64,000 nucleotides of DNA from Salegentibacter sp. (GTDB lineage: Bacteria; Bacteroidota; Bacteroidia; Flavobacteriales; Flavobacteriaceae), in contig CP051246.1 in the NCBI GenBank assembly GCA_017795085.1, positions 4,590,514-4,654,513 on the forward strand, written 5' to 3'. The notes under the pieces are model-generated. The model was not told where the DNA came from. It searched no databases and saw only the letters and a list, made by a program, of their open reading frames with translations. Within the stretch, counting starts at the first letter, position 1. Each line of letters begins with the position of its first letter. The translations under genes were made by a program, and so were the position numbers. This document shows positions 51,188 through 60,075 of this stretch, in pieces.

Positions 51188-52207
51188 TTATAATCTGTCG
51201 TGTGAATTTCCGTATTCTTTCTTATAGATTTTTAGAATTAAAAGAAACAATGAAATAAGTAAAGGCCCAAAAATAAGTCCGATAAATCCAAATAGCGGCA
51301 CTCCTACTACTACTCCAAGTAAAGTAATTAATGGATGAACAGCCGCCAGCCGATCTAAAATATAAAGTCTTATTAAATTATCGGTGGCTCCTACTACCGT
51401 AAAGCCGTAAATTAGAATAGCTATAGCTTGCCAGTTGTCACCTTGGGCAAACATTAAGATGGTTACCGGTACGATACCAACTGCGGTTCCTACAAAAGGA
51501 ATCATAGAACCTATGGCAGTGATGGCAAACCAAAAAAACGGGTCAGGCACTCCTAAAATAAGATAACCTATTAATGCAATTATCCCCTGAATTACTGCCA
51601 CCAGTGGAATTCCGAGCGCATTTGATTTCACCAGTTGATCGCTTTCTTTCCCAATAATGTTGAGGTTTTCTCTCCCTAGCGGAATATATGAAATAAGGGA
51701 TTTTTTCATCCCATCAGTATTAATAAGCATATAATACAGCATAAAATACATAATACCTATTGCAATAAAAGCATTGAAAGTACCGCCTGCCAAATCCTGA
51801 AGATTTCCTGATATCCAATTGGTAATCGAGGAAGTATCTATGGTCTCGCTAAGATTGTACCCAATATAAGTTTCAGCTTCAGCAAGTTGATCTTTTACAG
51901 CTCTTATTACCTGCTCTGAATTGGAGACTGCCTTGCCAATCTTAGAAGAAAGCATTATCACAATCATACTTATAGGTACTAAAATCCCAACAAAGGAAGC
52001 ACTCATAAGAAGTGCGGCTGCTGTTCCAGATTTCCATCCTCTGGCAACCAGTTTTTTCATCCATTTTCGTAAAAGTACGTATAGGGTAATAGCCCCGAGT
52101 ATTCCTGAGAGGTAAGGGATAATTTCCTTAAAAATTAAAACCGTTAAGAATAGGATAAGCAAGAGTACGAACAACTGCCGTACAAGTGCCGGTTTTAATC
52201 TATCCAT
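51188..52207 (-). CDS. AI-2E family (PerM/UPF0118) transporter
   Basis: 339 residues with about seven to eight membrane segments. A paired N-terminal helical hairpin, a large extracytoplasmic or amphipathic middle (DQLAEAETYIGYNLSETIDTSS), the PerM motif around IQGIIALIGYLILGVPDPFFWFAITAIGSMIPFVGTAVG, and PLITLLGVVVGVPLFGFIGLIFGPLL. Members export AI-2-like molecules or sodium; substrate here is not known. Seventeen bases after the VOC gene. Confidence 0.88.
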   Translation of the reverse strand: MDRLKPALVRQLFVLLLILFLTVLIFKEIIPYLSGILGAITLYVLLRKWMKKLVARGWKSGTAAALLMSASFVGILVPISMIVIMLSSKIGKAVSNSEQVIRAVKDQLAEAETYIGYNLSETIDTSSITNWISGNLQDLAGGTFNAFIAIGIMYFMLYYMLINTDGMKKSLISYIPLGRENLNIIGKESDQLVKSNALGIPLVAVIQGIIALIGYLILGVPDPFFWFAITAIGSMIPFVGTAVGIVPVTILMFAQGDNWQAIAILIYGFTVVGATDNLIRLYILDRLAAVHPLITLLGVVVGVPLFGFIGLIFGPLLISLFLLILKIYKKEYGNSHDRL

Positions 52208-52224
52208 ATGTTTTTAGTTAGTAG

Positions 52225-52647
52225 TTATGATGCAAATAATTGATCGGGGTTTTTAAAAGCTTTGAATTCGAGTGCGTTGCCACAAGGATCTTTGAAAAAC
52301 ATTGTGGTTTGTTCACCAACTTCTCCTTTAAAACGAATATAAGGTTCAATAATGAAATTGATACCTTTAGATTCCAATAATTTTGAGAATTCCTGAAAAA
52401 CTTCCCATTTAAGCACGACCCCAAAGTGTGGTACCGGTACATCTTTACCATCTACGGGGTTGCTATGGGTTTCTTCTGTTTCAGATTTAGGTTTATAATG
52501 AATAACCAATTGGTGACCAAAAAAATTAAAGTCTACCCAATGCTCACTACTTCGGCCTTCTCCACAGCCCAGAGTATCACGGTAAAATTTTCTGGCTTTT
52601 GGTAAATCGTCTACTGGAATAGCCAAATGAAAAGGCTGGATTCTCAT
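52225..52647 (-). CDS. VOC superfamily (glyoxalase-like) protein
   Basis: 140 residues. MRIQPFHLAIPVDDLPKARKFYRDTLGC is the classical vicinal-oxygen-chelate start with the first metal His, then VPHFGVVLKW (second His) and MFFKDPCGNALEFKAF with the Glu ligand. Substrate unknown. Four bases after the 81-residue gene and followed by the permease. Confidence 0.85.
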   Translation of the reverse strand: MRIQPFHLAIPVDDLPKARKFYRDTLGCGEGRSSEHWVDFNFFGHQLVIHYKPKSETEETHSNPVDGKDVPVPHFGVVLKWEVFQEFSKLLESKGINFIIEPYIRFKGEVGEQTTMFFKDPCGNALEFKAFKNPDQLFAS

Positions 52648-52651
52648 AAAA

Positions 52652-52897
52652 TTAATTATTTCTAAGTGCTTGAATTAATTCATCTTTGCTCATATTAGAA
52701 CGCCCTTCAATTCCAACTTTTTTTGCCTGTTTGTATAATTCTTCTTTGTTGCGTTCTTCGTATTTATCAGCTTTACCACCTTTTTTACCGGCGTCCGGAG
52801 AATTTGCAATTCGGGCTGCTTTTTGTTTGCTGTAGCCTTCATCTCTTAAAGCATCGTACTGCTCTTCATTTTTGATACGGTTTTCTTGCTTGGCCAT
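52652..52897 (-). CDS. Small Rho-N/SAP-like domain protein
   Basis: 81 residues, highly charged. N-terminal EEQYDALRDEGYSKQKAARIANSPDAGKKGGKA motif, then KEELYKQAKKVGIEGRSNMSKDELIQALRNN, which matches the short Rho N-terminal/SAP-like helix-extended-loop-helix fold. Possibly nucleic-acid binding. Probable co-transcription with the VOC gene (4-bp gap). Confidence 0.65.
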   Translation of the reverse strand: MAKQENRIKNEEQYDALRDEGYSKQKAARIANSPDAGKKGGKADKYEERNKEELYKQAKKVGIEGRSNMSKDELIQALRNN

Positions 52898-52958
52898 TTT
52901 TTATTTTAAAAATAAAAAGTATTCGCCTATAAAGCCAAAGATCTTCCCTAAGATACTG

Positions 52959-53774
52959 TTAAGATTTGTGTTTTCTCCTGTTTTTAAGTGGTTTTTGTTG
53001 CATTTTTCCTGATTTTATTTTTTCCTTAAGGCTTGAGGCTTCTTCTGTTTTACTTGAATTTCCGATTAATTTGTTCAGGCTTTGAAGTTCTTTATTGGTT
53101 AAATGGCGGTATTCGCCCACCGGGATGTCCAGGTTTATATTCATAATCCTGATGCGCTTTAGGGAGCTAACGCTATATCCTAAATATTCACACATACGCC
53201 TGATTTGTCTGTTAAGGCCTTGTGTCAATACAATTCTAAAAGTATGTGGCCCTAATTTATCAACTTCACATTTACGGGTTATCGTATCCAAAATAGGAAC
53301 CCCATTTTGCATCTTTTTGATGAATTCGGAAGTAATGGGTTTATCTACAGATACAATATATTCTTTTGCGTGGTTGTTACGGGCGCGAAGAATTTTATTT
53401 ACAATATCCCCGTCATCAGTAAGAAGAATAAGGCCTTCGCTGGGTTTGTCGAGTCGCCCGATAGGAAAAATACGACTGGGATAATTTATAAAATCAATAA
53501 TATTATTTTTTTCCCGTCGAGTGTCGGTGGTACAAACAATGCCTACCGGTTTATTAAATGCGAGATAGGTGTTTTTAGTTTTGATTTCTTCAGCAGCAAT
53601 TAATTTTCCATCTACCCTAACTTCATCTCCCGGGACCACTTTGGTACCCATTTCAGGAATTTTTCCATTTATGCTAATACGACCCTGATCTATGAGTTTA
53701 TCAGCGGCCCGACGGGAACAATAACCAGCTTCGCTAAGGTATTTATTGATTCGTGTAAGTTTTTCTTCTGCCAT
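52959..53774 (-). CDS. rluF: 23S rRNA pseudouridine synthase, RluF type
   Basis: 271 residues. S4 domain (LTRINKYLSEAGYCSRRAADKLIDQGRISING), then the RsuA-type catalytic domain with GRLDKPSEGLILLTDDGD holding the catalytic Asp, TQGLNRQIRRMCEYLG and SLKRIRIMNINL. The KPVGIVCTTD motif fits the RluB/E/F group and RluF best by the long C-terminal basic tail (KPLKNRRKHKS). Modifies helix 75 or 90 region of 23S rRNA. Confidence 0.85.
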   Translation of the reverse strand: MAEEKLTRINKYLSEAGYCSRRAADKLIDQGRISINGKIPEMGTKVVPGDEVRVDGKLIAAEEIKTKNTYLAFNKPVGIVCTTDTRREKNNIIDFINYPSRIFPIGRLDKPSEGLILLTDDGDIVNKILRARNNHAKEYIVSVDKPITSEFIKKMQNGVPILDTITRKCEVDKLGPHTFRIVLTQGLNRQIRRMCEYLGYSVSSLKRIRIMNINLDIPVGEYRHLTNKELQSLNKLIGNSSKTEEASSLKEKIKSGKMQQKPLKNRRKHKS

Positions 53775-53900
53775 AAGCTCACTTTCTTCAGCAAAGATAC
53801 AAAGCCACTTTTAAAAGTATTTTCAGAAAAAAATAAAAGCACAGGCAACCTTTTGTAAATTTCAGTCGTCTATATAAATAGAGCGTCTTAAGAAATCGCA

Positions 53901-54467
53901 GTGAAGGTAATTCAACTTTTTAAAAACGAATCGCAACTTATAAAACGGGCCACCGATAAAAACCGGGCAGCCCAACGGCAACTTTTTGATAAATATGCGC
54001 CAAAAATGCTTGGGGTTTGCCGAAAATACATCAAAGATTTGCAAGGTGCCGAAGAAGCGATGCAAAACGGGTTTGTAAAAGTTTTTTTGAACCTCGAAAA
54101 TTTTAAAAATGAAGGCAGTTTTGAAGGTTGGATTAGAAAAATTATGGTGCGGGAATGTATTTCGTATTTGCGGGTACAGCGTAAAACCGATTTTCTGGAA
54201 GATTCCTGCGGAGCAATACCTGAAATAAATGAGAATATTTCAGGGCAATTGCAGGCAGAAGAAATTCAAAATATTATTGATACCCTGCCTGAAGGCTATA
54301 AACTGGTTTTTGTGATGTACGCTATTGAAGGTTATAAACATCACGAGATTGCGAAAATGCTGGATATTTCTGAAGGGACTTCAAAATCGCAGTTATTTAA
54401 AGCGCGGAAACTATTACAGGAAAAATTAACCATTAACAACAAGGCTTATGGAAGCAGGGAAATTTGA
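53901..54467 (+). CDS. ECF-type RNA polymerase sigma factor
   Basis: 188 residues from a GTG at 53901. Region 2 (FDKYAPKMLGVCRKYIKDLQGAEEAMQNGFVKVFLNLENFKNEGSFEGWIRKIMVRECISYLR) and region 4 (LPEGYKLVFVMYAIEGYKHHEIAKMLDISEGTSKSQLFKARKLLQE) are complete; no region 1 or 3. Overlaps the next gene by 20 bp, which encodes a membrane protein that is probably its anti-sigma partner. Confidence 0.9.
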   Translation: MKVIQLFKNESQLIKRATDKNRAAQRQLFDKYAPKMLGVCRKYIKDLQGAEEAMQNGFVKVFLNLENFKNEGSFEGWIRKIMVRECISYLRVQRKTDFLEDSCGAIPEINENISGQLQAEEIQNIIDTLPEGYKLVFVMYAIEGYKHHEIAKMLDISEGTSKSQLFKARKLLQEKLTINNKAYGSREI

Positions 54468-55176
54468 AACGGAAGCGAGAGCAAAACTGGCCGATAGGGA
54501 ATTAAAGCCCTCGGCCGGAAGTTGGGAAAAAATTGCAGGGAGCTTAGATGCTTCAGAAAGAAATACGGCAGGTAGGAAGTGGTATTATATTACGGCTGCA
54601 ATGGTAGTTTTTGCTATAATTTCAGGAAGTTTTTTAATCAATAATAATACAAGGGAAAATAGAATTGTAGAAGAGCCGGTTAATGAAATTAAGACTCCTC
54701 CTGAAATTAAACAACATAATGAGGTTCCATTCCAATTCGTTGAAGTTGAAAAGGAAACTCAAGCTGGTAACGAGGTGAAAATCGCCAAATTTGAAACACA
54801 AGCGTCAAGAAAAACTTTACATCCGGTATTGGCGGTGCAAAGCGAAGAACTTAAGTTTGAAAAAGTGCTTATGCCTAAAACAGCGATAAAAGTTAGTCCT
54901 GGTTTTCAAGATGATTTTGAAGGATATTTGGTAGAAGCGATTAAAGTTAGTGAAAATAAAGATTTAGCCGAAACGGAAGTAGACCAGCTATTAGCTGAGG
55001 CTGCGGCAAGACTTTCAGAAAAATATAATAAGCCGAATTCCGGGAAAATCAATGCGGAATCACTTTTGGCCGAGGTAGAAAATGATCTCGACCAATCTTT
55101 TCGAAGAAAGGTTTTTGAACTTTTAAAAGAAGGTTTTGAGGAGGCCAGTTATGCCTTTAGCAATCGCAATAATTAA
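54448..55176 (+). CDS. Putative membrane anti-sigma protein
   Basis: 242 residues. Cytoplasmic N-terminus of about 44 residues (SAGSWEKIAGSLD motif), one membrane segment (about 47-66), and a 170-residue extracytoplasmic Lys/Glu-rich domain with a probable coiled helix (DLAETEVDQLLAEAAARLSEKYN). The architecture and the 20-bp overlap with the sigma gene suggest a regulator of it; no zinc-binding anti-sigma motif is visible. Confidence 0.65.
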   Translation: MEAGKFETEARAKLADRELKPSAGSWEKIAGSLDASERNTAGRKWYYITAAMVVFAIISGSFLINNNTRENRIVEEPVNEIKTPPEIKQHNEVPFQFVEVEKETQAGNEVKIAKFETQASRKTLHPVLAVQSEELKFEKVLMPKTAIKVSPGFQDDFEGYLVEAIKVSENKDLAETEVDQLLAEAAARLSEKYNKPNSGKINAESLLAEVENDLDQSFRRKVFELLKEGFEEASYAFSNRNN

Positions 55177-55233
55177 TCAATTCATATTCATCACCTAAAT
55201 AGGTCATTCATCAATCATTAAAATCAATTTATC

Positions 55234-56262
55234 ATGAAAACAATTATTATTTCTCTGGCAATAGGTTTGAGTCTATTTTTAGTTGAAAACCTAAATGCAC
55301 AAACAATAGAAAATCAGGATAAAAATAATCCGTTGGAATATTTCAATACAAAGAAGGAAGAAATTATTCAGCAGGAAAAACAAAAGTTAAAGGATGCGGT
55401 TGAAAGTATTAATAGCCGCCTTGAGAGGGGGAATATTAGCGAAAGTGAGGCTGGTGATTTAAAAAATGCCGCTGCCGAAAAACATGCTAAAAACATTGAA
55501 AATAGAATCGTTATTCTTAAAAATGAAATGGAACTCAGGGAGCGTAATGATGAGGTACAATATATTGCTATTGGCGAAAATGGAAAAGCATTCAATATTA
55601 ATATAAATCGGGAAAAATATGATAAACGCACTGTGAGCGACCTGGTAATTGCTGCCGGCTTTAACAATGCCTTGGAAGAAGGTCAATCGCTAAATGATTC
55701 TGATTTTAAACTGGCGGGTAGCCGCTTTTTTGAAATTGGCTGGGCATGGAAAACCCGTGTTTTTCAAAAAACGAATTGGCTTAGATTTCGTTACGGACTT
55801 TCACTCCAGTTTAATGGGTTAAAACCAACGGATAATCGTTACTTTATTCAGGACGGGGAAGAAACTTTTTTAAGCGAATTTGATTACGATTTGGATAAAT
55901 CTAAATTTAGAATGGATAACCTGGTAGTGCCGGTGCATTTTGAAATTGGTCCTTCTACCCGCAATGAATATGAAGATAAGGTGCGGTTTTCTACAGCCGG
56001 AAAACTTAAAATTGGTCTGGGTGGTTATGCCGGATTTAATATTGGGGAACGTCAAAAACTGAAATATGAAATAGACGGCGATAAACAAAAAGATAAGCTA
56101 AAAGCCGGCTATAATACCAACGATTTGGTCTATGGTCTAAGTGCCTATCTAGGTTGGGGCGGTGCCACGCTTTACGGAAAATATGATTTAAATCCCATTT
56201 TTGAATCACCAAATACCGAATTGCATAACTTTTCACTCGGGCTCCGTTTTGATGTGGATTAA
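55234..56262 (+). CDS. Exported outer-membrane beta-barrel protein
   Basis: 342 residues. Signal peptide ending LNAQ-TIEN. A charged coiled-coil region (about 40-100: EEIIQQEKQKLKDAVESINSRLERG) is followed by a barrel-like domain with alternating strands (FEIGWAWKTRVFQKTNWLRFRYGLSLQF; GLGGYAGFNIGERQKL) and terminal LGLRFDVD. It is likely a target or sensor of the sigma/anti-sigma pair just upstream (57-bp gap). Same family members accompany ECF genes in flavobacteria. Confidence 0.7.
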   Translation: MKTIIISLAIGLSLFLVENLNAQTIENQDKNNPLEYFNTKKEEIIQQEKQKLKDAVESINSRLERGNISESEAGDLKNAAAEKHAKNIENRIVILKNEMELRERNDEVQYIAIGENGKAFNININREKYDKRTVSDLVIAAGFNNALEEGQSLNDSDFKLAGSRFFEIGWAWKTRVFQKTNWLRFRYGLSLQFNGLKPTDNRYFIQDGEETFLSEFDYDLDKSKFRMDNLVVPVHFEIGPSTRNEYEDKVRFSTAGKLKIGLGGYAGFNIGERQKLKYEIDGDKQKDKLKAGYNTNDLVYGLSAYLGWGGATLYGKYDLNPIFESPNTELHNFSLGLRFDVD

Positions 56263-56266
56263 CCCA

Positions 56267-56299
56267 AGACCTCACAGGTTTCTAAAACCTGTGAGGTCT
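56267..56299. repeat. Perfect 15-bp inverted repeat
   Basis: AGACCTCACAGGTTT (56267-56281) and AAACCTGTGAGGTCT (56285-56299) with a CTA loop. No T-run, so more likely a dispersed palindromic repeat than an ordinary terminator, although the hairpin could stabilise the upstream mRNA. Confidence 0.6.
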
Positions 56300-56325
56300 A
56301 ATACCTATTAGCCGCTTATATTTAT

Positions 56326-56333
56326 TATTTTTG
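56326..56333 (+). promoter_or_regulatory. Possible -7 box of dnaG
   Basis: TATTTTTG is a TAnnTTTG match 137 bp before the dnaG TTG start. A half copy of the dispersed repeat (56412-56436) lies in the intervening leader. Confidence 0.35.
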
Positions 56334-56411
56334 TACGCCCGAATTTATTAGATTTCGGGTGTTTTGTGGTTGTGAATTGCTTTCAGAATCACATTAAGTT
56401 ATATTTGATGG

Positions 56412-56436
56412 AATCCTGAAACAAGTTCAGGGTGAT
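56412..56436. repeat. Half copy of the dispersed intergenic repeat
   Basis: AATCCTGAAACAAGTTCAGG plus GTGAT matches the right arm of the elements at 37373 and 44182. No left arm (CATGCTGAAC) was found within 150 bp, so this is a fragment. Confidence 0.55.
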
Positions 56437-56470
56437 GTAATGCTTAAAGCGCCTAAAAAATAATCCAAAT

Positions 56471-58423
56471 TTGATCTCAAAAACCACCATAGATAATGTT
56501 TTTGAAACTGCCCGGGTAGAGGAGGTTCTCGGCGATTTTGTTCAGCTTAAAAAATCGGGGGCCAATTATAAAGGTTTGAGTCCGTTTTCTGATGAACGTA
56601 CACCGAGTTTTATGGTTTCGCCAGTAAAGCAAATCTGGAAGGATTTTTCCAGTGGAAAGGGTGGAAATGTAGTAGCTTTTTTAATGGAGCATGAACACTT
56701 TACCTATCCGGAAGCTATAAAATACCTGGCCAAAAAATACGGGATTGAAATTGAAGAAACCGAGCAAACCGATGAGCAAAAGGCGCAGGCCGATGAACGG
56801 GAAAGCATGTATTTGGTTTCAGAATTCGCAAAGAAATATTTTCAGAAAATACTTCATAAAACCGATCCCGGAAAGGCAATTGGGCTGAGCTATTTTAAAG
56901 AACGCGGATTTACTATTGAAACCATTAAAAAATTTGATCTTGGCTATTGTTTAGACGAATGGGATGCATTTACCAAAGAAGCCCTTGCAGAGGGCTATAA
57001 GCTCGATTATTTAGAAAAAACCGGACTTTCTATTGTAAAAGGAGAAAAGCAGTTTGATCGTTTTAAGGGCAGGGTGATGTTTCCAATTCACTCGATGTCC
57101 GGTAGGGTTTTGGGTTTTGGTGGCCGTATTTTAACCAGTGATAAAAAAGCAGCTAAATATTTAAATTCCCCGGAAAGCGAGATTTACCATAAGAGTAAAG
57201 TCCTGTATGGAATTTACTATGCCAAACAGGCCATTGCCAAAGAAGATAATTGTTTTTTGGTAGAAGGTTATACCGATGTTATTCAGTTTCATCAAAGGGG
57301 AATTGAGAATGTGGTGGCTTCATCGGGTACGGCTTTGACACCAGAGCAAATCAGGTTGATTAACAGGCTTACCAAAAATATTACAGTTTTATTTGATGGT
57401 GATGCTGCCGGACTTCGAGCTTCTATTCGGGGTATAGATTTAATTCTGGAGCAGGGATTGAATGTGAAAGTCTGTAAATTTCCCGAGGGTGAGGATCCTG
57501 ACAGTTTTGCCAGAAACAATTCAGAAGAGGAGCTGCGGGAATATATAAAAGAGAATTCCTGGGATTTTATTCGATTTAAGGCTTCTTTATTAATGGAAGA
57601 GGCTCAAAATGATCCGGTGAAAAAGGCCGGGCTTATCAGGGAAATTGTGCAGAGTATTGCAAAAATACCCGATAATATTCAGCGGGAGGTCTACTTGCAG
57701 GAATGTGCCCGGATTATGGATATTTCTGAAGATGTTTTGTTTTCAAGCCTGGCGCAACTCGGTTCAAAACAGGGGCAAAAGACTAAACCACAATCTAAAC
57801 CCATGGATGTGGTAAAGGAAGAAAGTAAACCTGCTCCAAAAGTTAATGAGCAGTTTGAACTGGAAAAGAAAATTATTAGTTTGCTGTTGCTTTATGGAAA
57901 AGAAGAAGAAGAATTTGAAGATCTTATTTTAAAACAAAATGAAGCAGGTGATATGGTACTTGAGCCTGAGGTTCAGAAAGCTAAAGTGTTTGAAAAGGTT
58001 TTTCTCGATCTTCAAGAAGATGAAATTGCTTTTGCCAATCCAGATTTTCAGCAATTATATAACGAGCTAATTACGCGTTTAAACAGTAATGAAGGATTTG
58101 CTGTTGAAGGTTTTATAAATGAAATGGATACTCAACAGGCTTCAGCAATTACCAGTATTTTAATGGAAGAGGAGCAATATGAACTGCATGACTGGGACCG
58201 GCAGAATATTTTTGTAAAAACAAAAGAGGAAACAATTTCACGTTTAGTTTCTGAAACTATTCTAAATCTGCGACGCTTTTTAGTTAATCAAAAAATTGAG
58301 GAATTGGCTGGAGAAGTTAAAAACCCGAATCCGGAAGAAGACCATAGCTCGGTTTTGGAAATGATTATAGATTACCAAAGTTTAAAAAAAGTGCTTTCCA
58401 ATAAGTTAAACAGGGTTATGTAA
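56471..58423 (+). CDS. dnaG: DNA primase without a canonical zinc finger
   Basis: 650 residues from a TTG at 56471 (MISKTTIDNVFETARVEEVLGD). The N-terminal domain has GLSPFSDERTPSF and WKDFSSGKGGN where classical primases have CPFH and CxxC: all four zinc ligands are replaced (Ser37, Ser40, Asp58, Ser61). The Toprim core is intact (EGYTDVIQFHQRGI, LFDGDAAGLRA), followed by a helicase-binding C-terminus. Makes RNA primers with DnaB. Convergent overlap of 8 bp with the response regulator gene. Confidence 0.93.
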   Translation: MISKTTIDNVFETARVEEVLGDFVQLKKSGANYKGLSPFSDERTPSFMVSPVKQIWKDFSSGKGGNVVAFLMEHEHFTYPEAIKYLAKKYGIEIEETEQTDEQKAQADERESMYLVSEFAKKYFQKILHKTDPGKAIGLSYFKERGFTIETIKKFDLGYCLDEWDAFTKEALAEGYKLDYLEKTGLSIVKGEKQFDRFKGRVMFPIHSMSGRVLGFGGRILTSDKKAAKYLNSPESEIYHKSKVLYGIYYAKQAIAKEDNCFLVEGYTDVIQFHQRGIENVVASSGTALTPEQIRLINRLTKNITVLFDGDAAGLRASIRGIDLILEQGLNVKVCKFPEGEDPDSFARNNSEEELREYIKENSWDFIRFKASLLMEEAQNDPVKKAGLIREIVQSIAKIPDNIQREVYLQECARIMDISEDVLFSSLAQLGSKQGQKTKPQSKPMDVVKEESKPAPKVNEQFELEKKIISLLLLYGKEEEEFEDLILKQNEAGDMVLEPEVQKAKVFEKVFLDLQEDEIAFANPDFQQLYNELITRLNSNEGFAVEGFINEMDTQQASAITSILMEEEQYELHDWDRQNIFVKTKEETISRLVSETILNLRRFLVNQKIEELAGEVKNPNPEEDHSSVLEMIIDYQSLKKVLSNKLNRVM

Positions 58424-59057
58424 CGCTGTTTATTTCAAGTAGGCGGGATCGCGTAATCAAATCAGCTACATTATCTACATTTAATTTTTTTAGTAATCGT
58501 GTTTTATAGGTACTTACGGTTTTTTCGTTAATATCTAAAGCTTCAGCAATGTCTTTGTTTCGTTCTCCTGCTGAAATTAAGCTTAAGACCTCTGCTTCAC
58601 GGGTAGAAAGTTTTTTATATCGGGCAATAACACTTTGGCCTTTGGAAATACCGGAATTCAATTTGTCGGAAATTTCCTTATTCAGGTAAATTCCGCCCCG
58701 GGCAACCTGGTAAATAGCCGATTCTAAAGTTTTTGGGCCGTTATTTTTTGAAATATATCCGGCTGCTCCGGCTTTAATGGCACTAAGGGCATACATTTCT
58801 TCAGCGTGAGAACTAAAGACAAGAATTTTTAGCGCTGGAAATTCATCTTTTAAGGTTCGCAGGGCATTTATGCCATTTATTCCCGGTAGGTCTAATTCTA
58901 TAATTAAAACTTGTGGTAGTTTCTTCGCCAAAAAATCATATAATTCTTTCCTATTGTTAACTTTTCCTATAATTTCTAAAGCCGGGTTCATTCGAATGAT
59001 ACAACTAATACCCTCGTATACCACAGGATGGTAATCTGCAATTACTATTGTGTTCAT
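58416..59057 (-). CDS. LuxR/NarL-type response regulator with an atypical receiver
   Basis: 213 residues. The receiver domain (about 1-120) has one acidic residue in ADYHPVV (Tyr9 where a second Asp is usual) and Glu54 at the phosphoacceptor position (IIELDLPGING); the Ser of VFSSH and the Lys of YISKN are kept. The C-terminal LuxR helix-turn-helix is normal (LSTREAEVLSLISAGERNKDIAEALDINEKTVSTYKTRLLKKL). Glu could mimic a permanently phosphorylated state. No histidine kinase gene is adjacent. Confidence 0.85.
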   Translation of the reverse strand: MNTIVIADYHPVVYEGISCIIRMNPALEIIGKVNNRKELYDFLAKKLPQVLIIELDLPGINGINALRTLKDEFPALKILVFSSHAEEMYALSAIKAGAAGYISKNNGPKTLESAIYQVARGGIYLNKEISDKLNSGISKGQSVIARYKKLSTREAEVLSLISAGERNKDIAEALDINEKTVSTYKTRLLKKLNVDNVADLITRSRLLEINSVT

Positions 59058-59179
59058 AAAAATTGGTTAGCTTAGTGAAAAGTGTATTGAAGTAGGGTGA
59101 TATACACTTTATTCTTAACTTAAAAGTACCCGTTTTCTTATTAATTAACACATAATATGCTGGTTTTTCGGTAAATAGC

Positions 59180-59971
59180 TTATTTTTTAAGATGAGTGGG
59201 AATTTCACAAACGGGGATAGGTTCCATTTTATGTTTGTTTGCCTGATGCCGCGATTTGTAAATTTTAAAGACTTCTTTCTCCCGCCCCGTAAAATGTTCA
59301 GATGTTTTTCCTTTTTCAGCCTGTTCCATAGCCCATTCCAGTTCGGGATAGTTGGCGCCAATTTGATCTTCATCACTACGGCTGTCTCCATAAAGTCCAT
59401 CAGTTGGTTTTGCCTCTATAATTTTTTTAGAAATATTAAGGTACTCGGCAATTTCATATACTTCGGTTTTTAATAAATCGGCAATTGGGCTAAGGTCTAC
59501 GCCGCCATCACCGTACTTGGTGAAAAATCCTACCCCAAAATCTTCAACTTTATTTCCTGTCCCCGCAACTAAATATTTATGTATTCCTGCGAAATAATAT
59601 AAAGTGGTCATTCTTAAGCGGGCACGAGCATTTGCCAGCCCCAGATTTTGAGTTTCTCTGTCTTCAATTTCAGGAAAACTGGCTTCGAACTTATCAAAAA
59701 CGGGGGTAAGGTCCACCTGTATATCGGTTACGTTGGCAAAATTATCTTTAAGGGCCTCAATATGTTTTCTGGCCCGGGTTACTTGCGAATGATGTTGATG
59801 AATAGGCATTTCCACACAAAGGCTGCGAAGTCCTGTTTTTGCACAAAGTGCTGAGGTTATAGCAGAGTCAATCCCGCCGCTTACGCCCACTACAAATCCA
59901 TTCATGTTGGCTTTGGTAGCATAATCTTTAAGCCAGTTTACAATATGTTCTACAACTTTTTCAGTCTGCAT
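59180..59971 (-). CDS. nadE: NAD(+) synthetase, ammonia-dependent type
   Basis: 263 residues from an ATG at 59971 (MQTEKVVEHIVNWLKDY). PP-loop SGGIDSAITSALC, then VAGTGNKVEDFGVGFFTKYGDGGVDLSPIADLLKTEVYEIA and KPTDGLYGDSRSDEDQIGANYPELE. No N-terminal nitrilase domain, so it uses free ammonia. Last step of NAD synthesis. Divergent from gldB, as commonly in flavobacteria. Confidence 0.93.
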   Translation of the reverse strand: MQTEKVVEHIVNWLKDYATKANMNGFVVGVSGGIDSAITSALCAKTGLRSLCVEMPIHQHHSQVTRARKHIEALKDNFANVTDIQVDLTPVFDKFEASFPEIEDRETQNLGLANARARLRMTTLYYFAGIHKYLVAGTGNKVEDFGVGFFTKYGDGGVDLSPIADLLKTEVYEIAEYLNISKKIIEAKPTDGLYGDSRSDEDQIGANYPELEWAMEQAEKGKTSEHFTGREKEVFKIYKSRHQANKHKMEPIPVCEIPTHLKK

Positions 59972-59974
59972 AAT

Positions 59975-60007
59975 TTTGGGTGAATTAGTTTCTAAATAAT
60001 ACCTTTG
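59975..60007 (+). promoter_or_regulatory. Probable gldB promoter
   Basis: TTTG (59975-59978) and TACCTTTG (60000-60007) are 21 bp apart, the same spacing as the rpmJ promoter. It lies between the divergent nadE and gldB starts; the -33 box begins 3 bp from the nadE start codon. Confidence 0.55.
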
Positions 60008-60075
60008 CACCAAATCTACTATTAAAAGGTAATTTTTAAAAGCCGCCGGCGTTAAAGCCTTCCTAAGAAAATACT

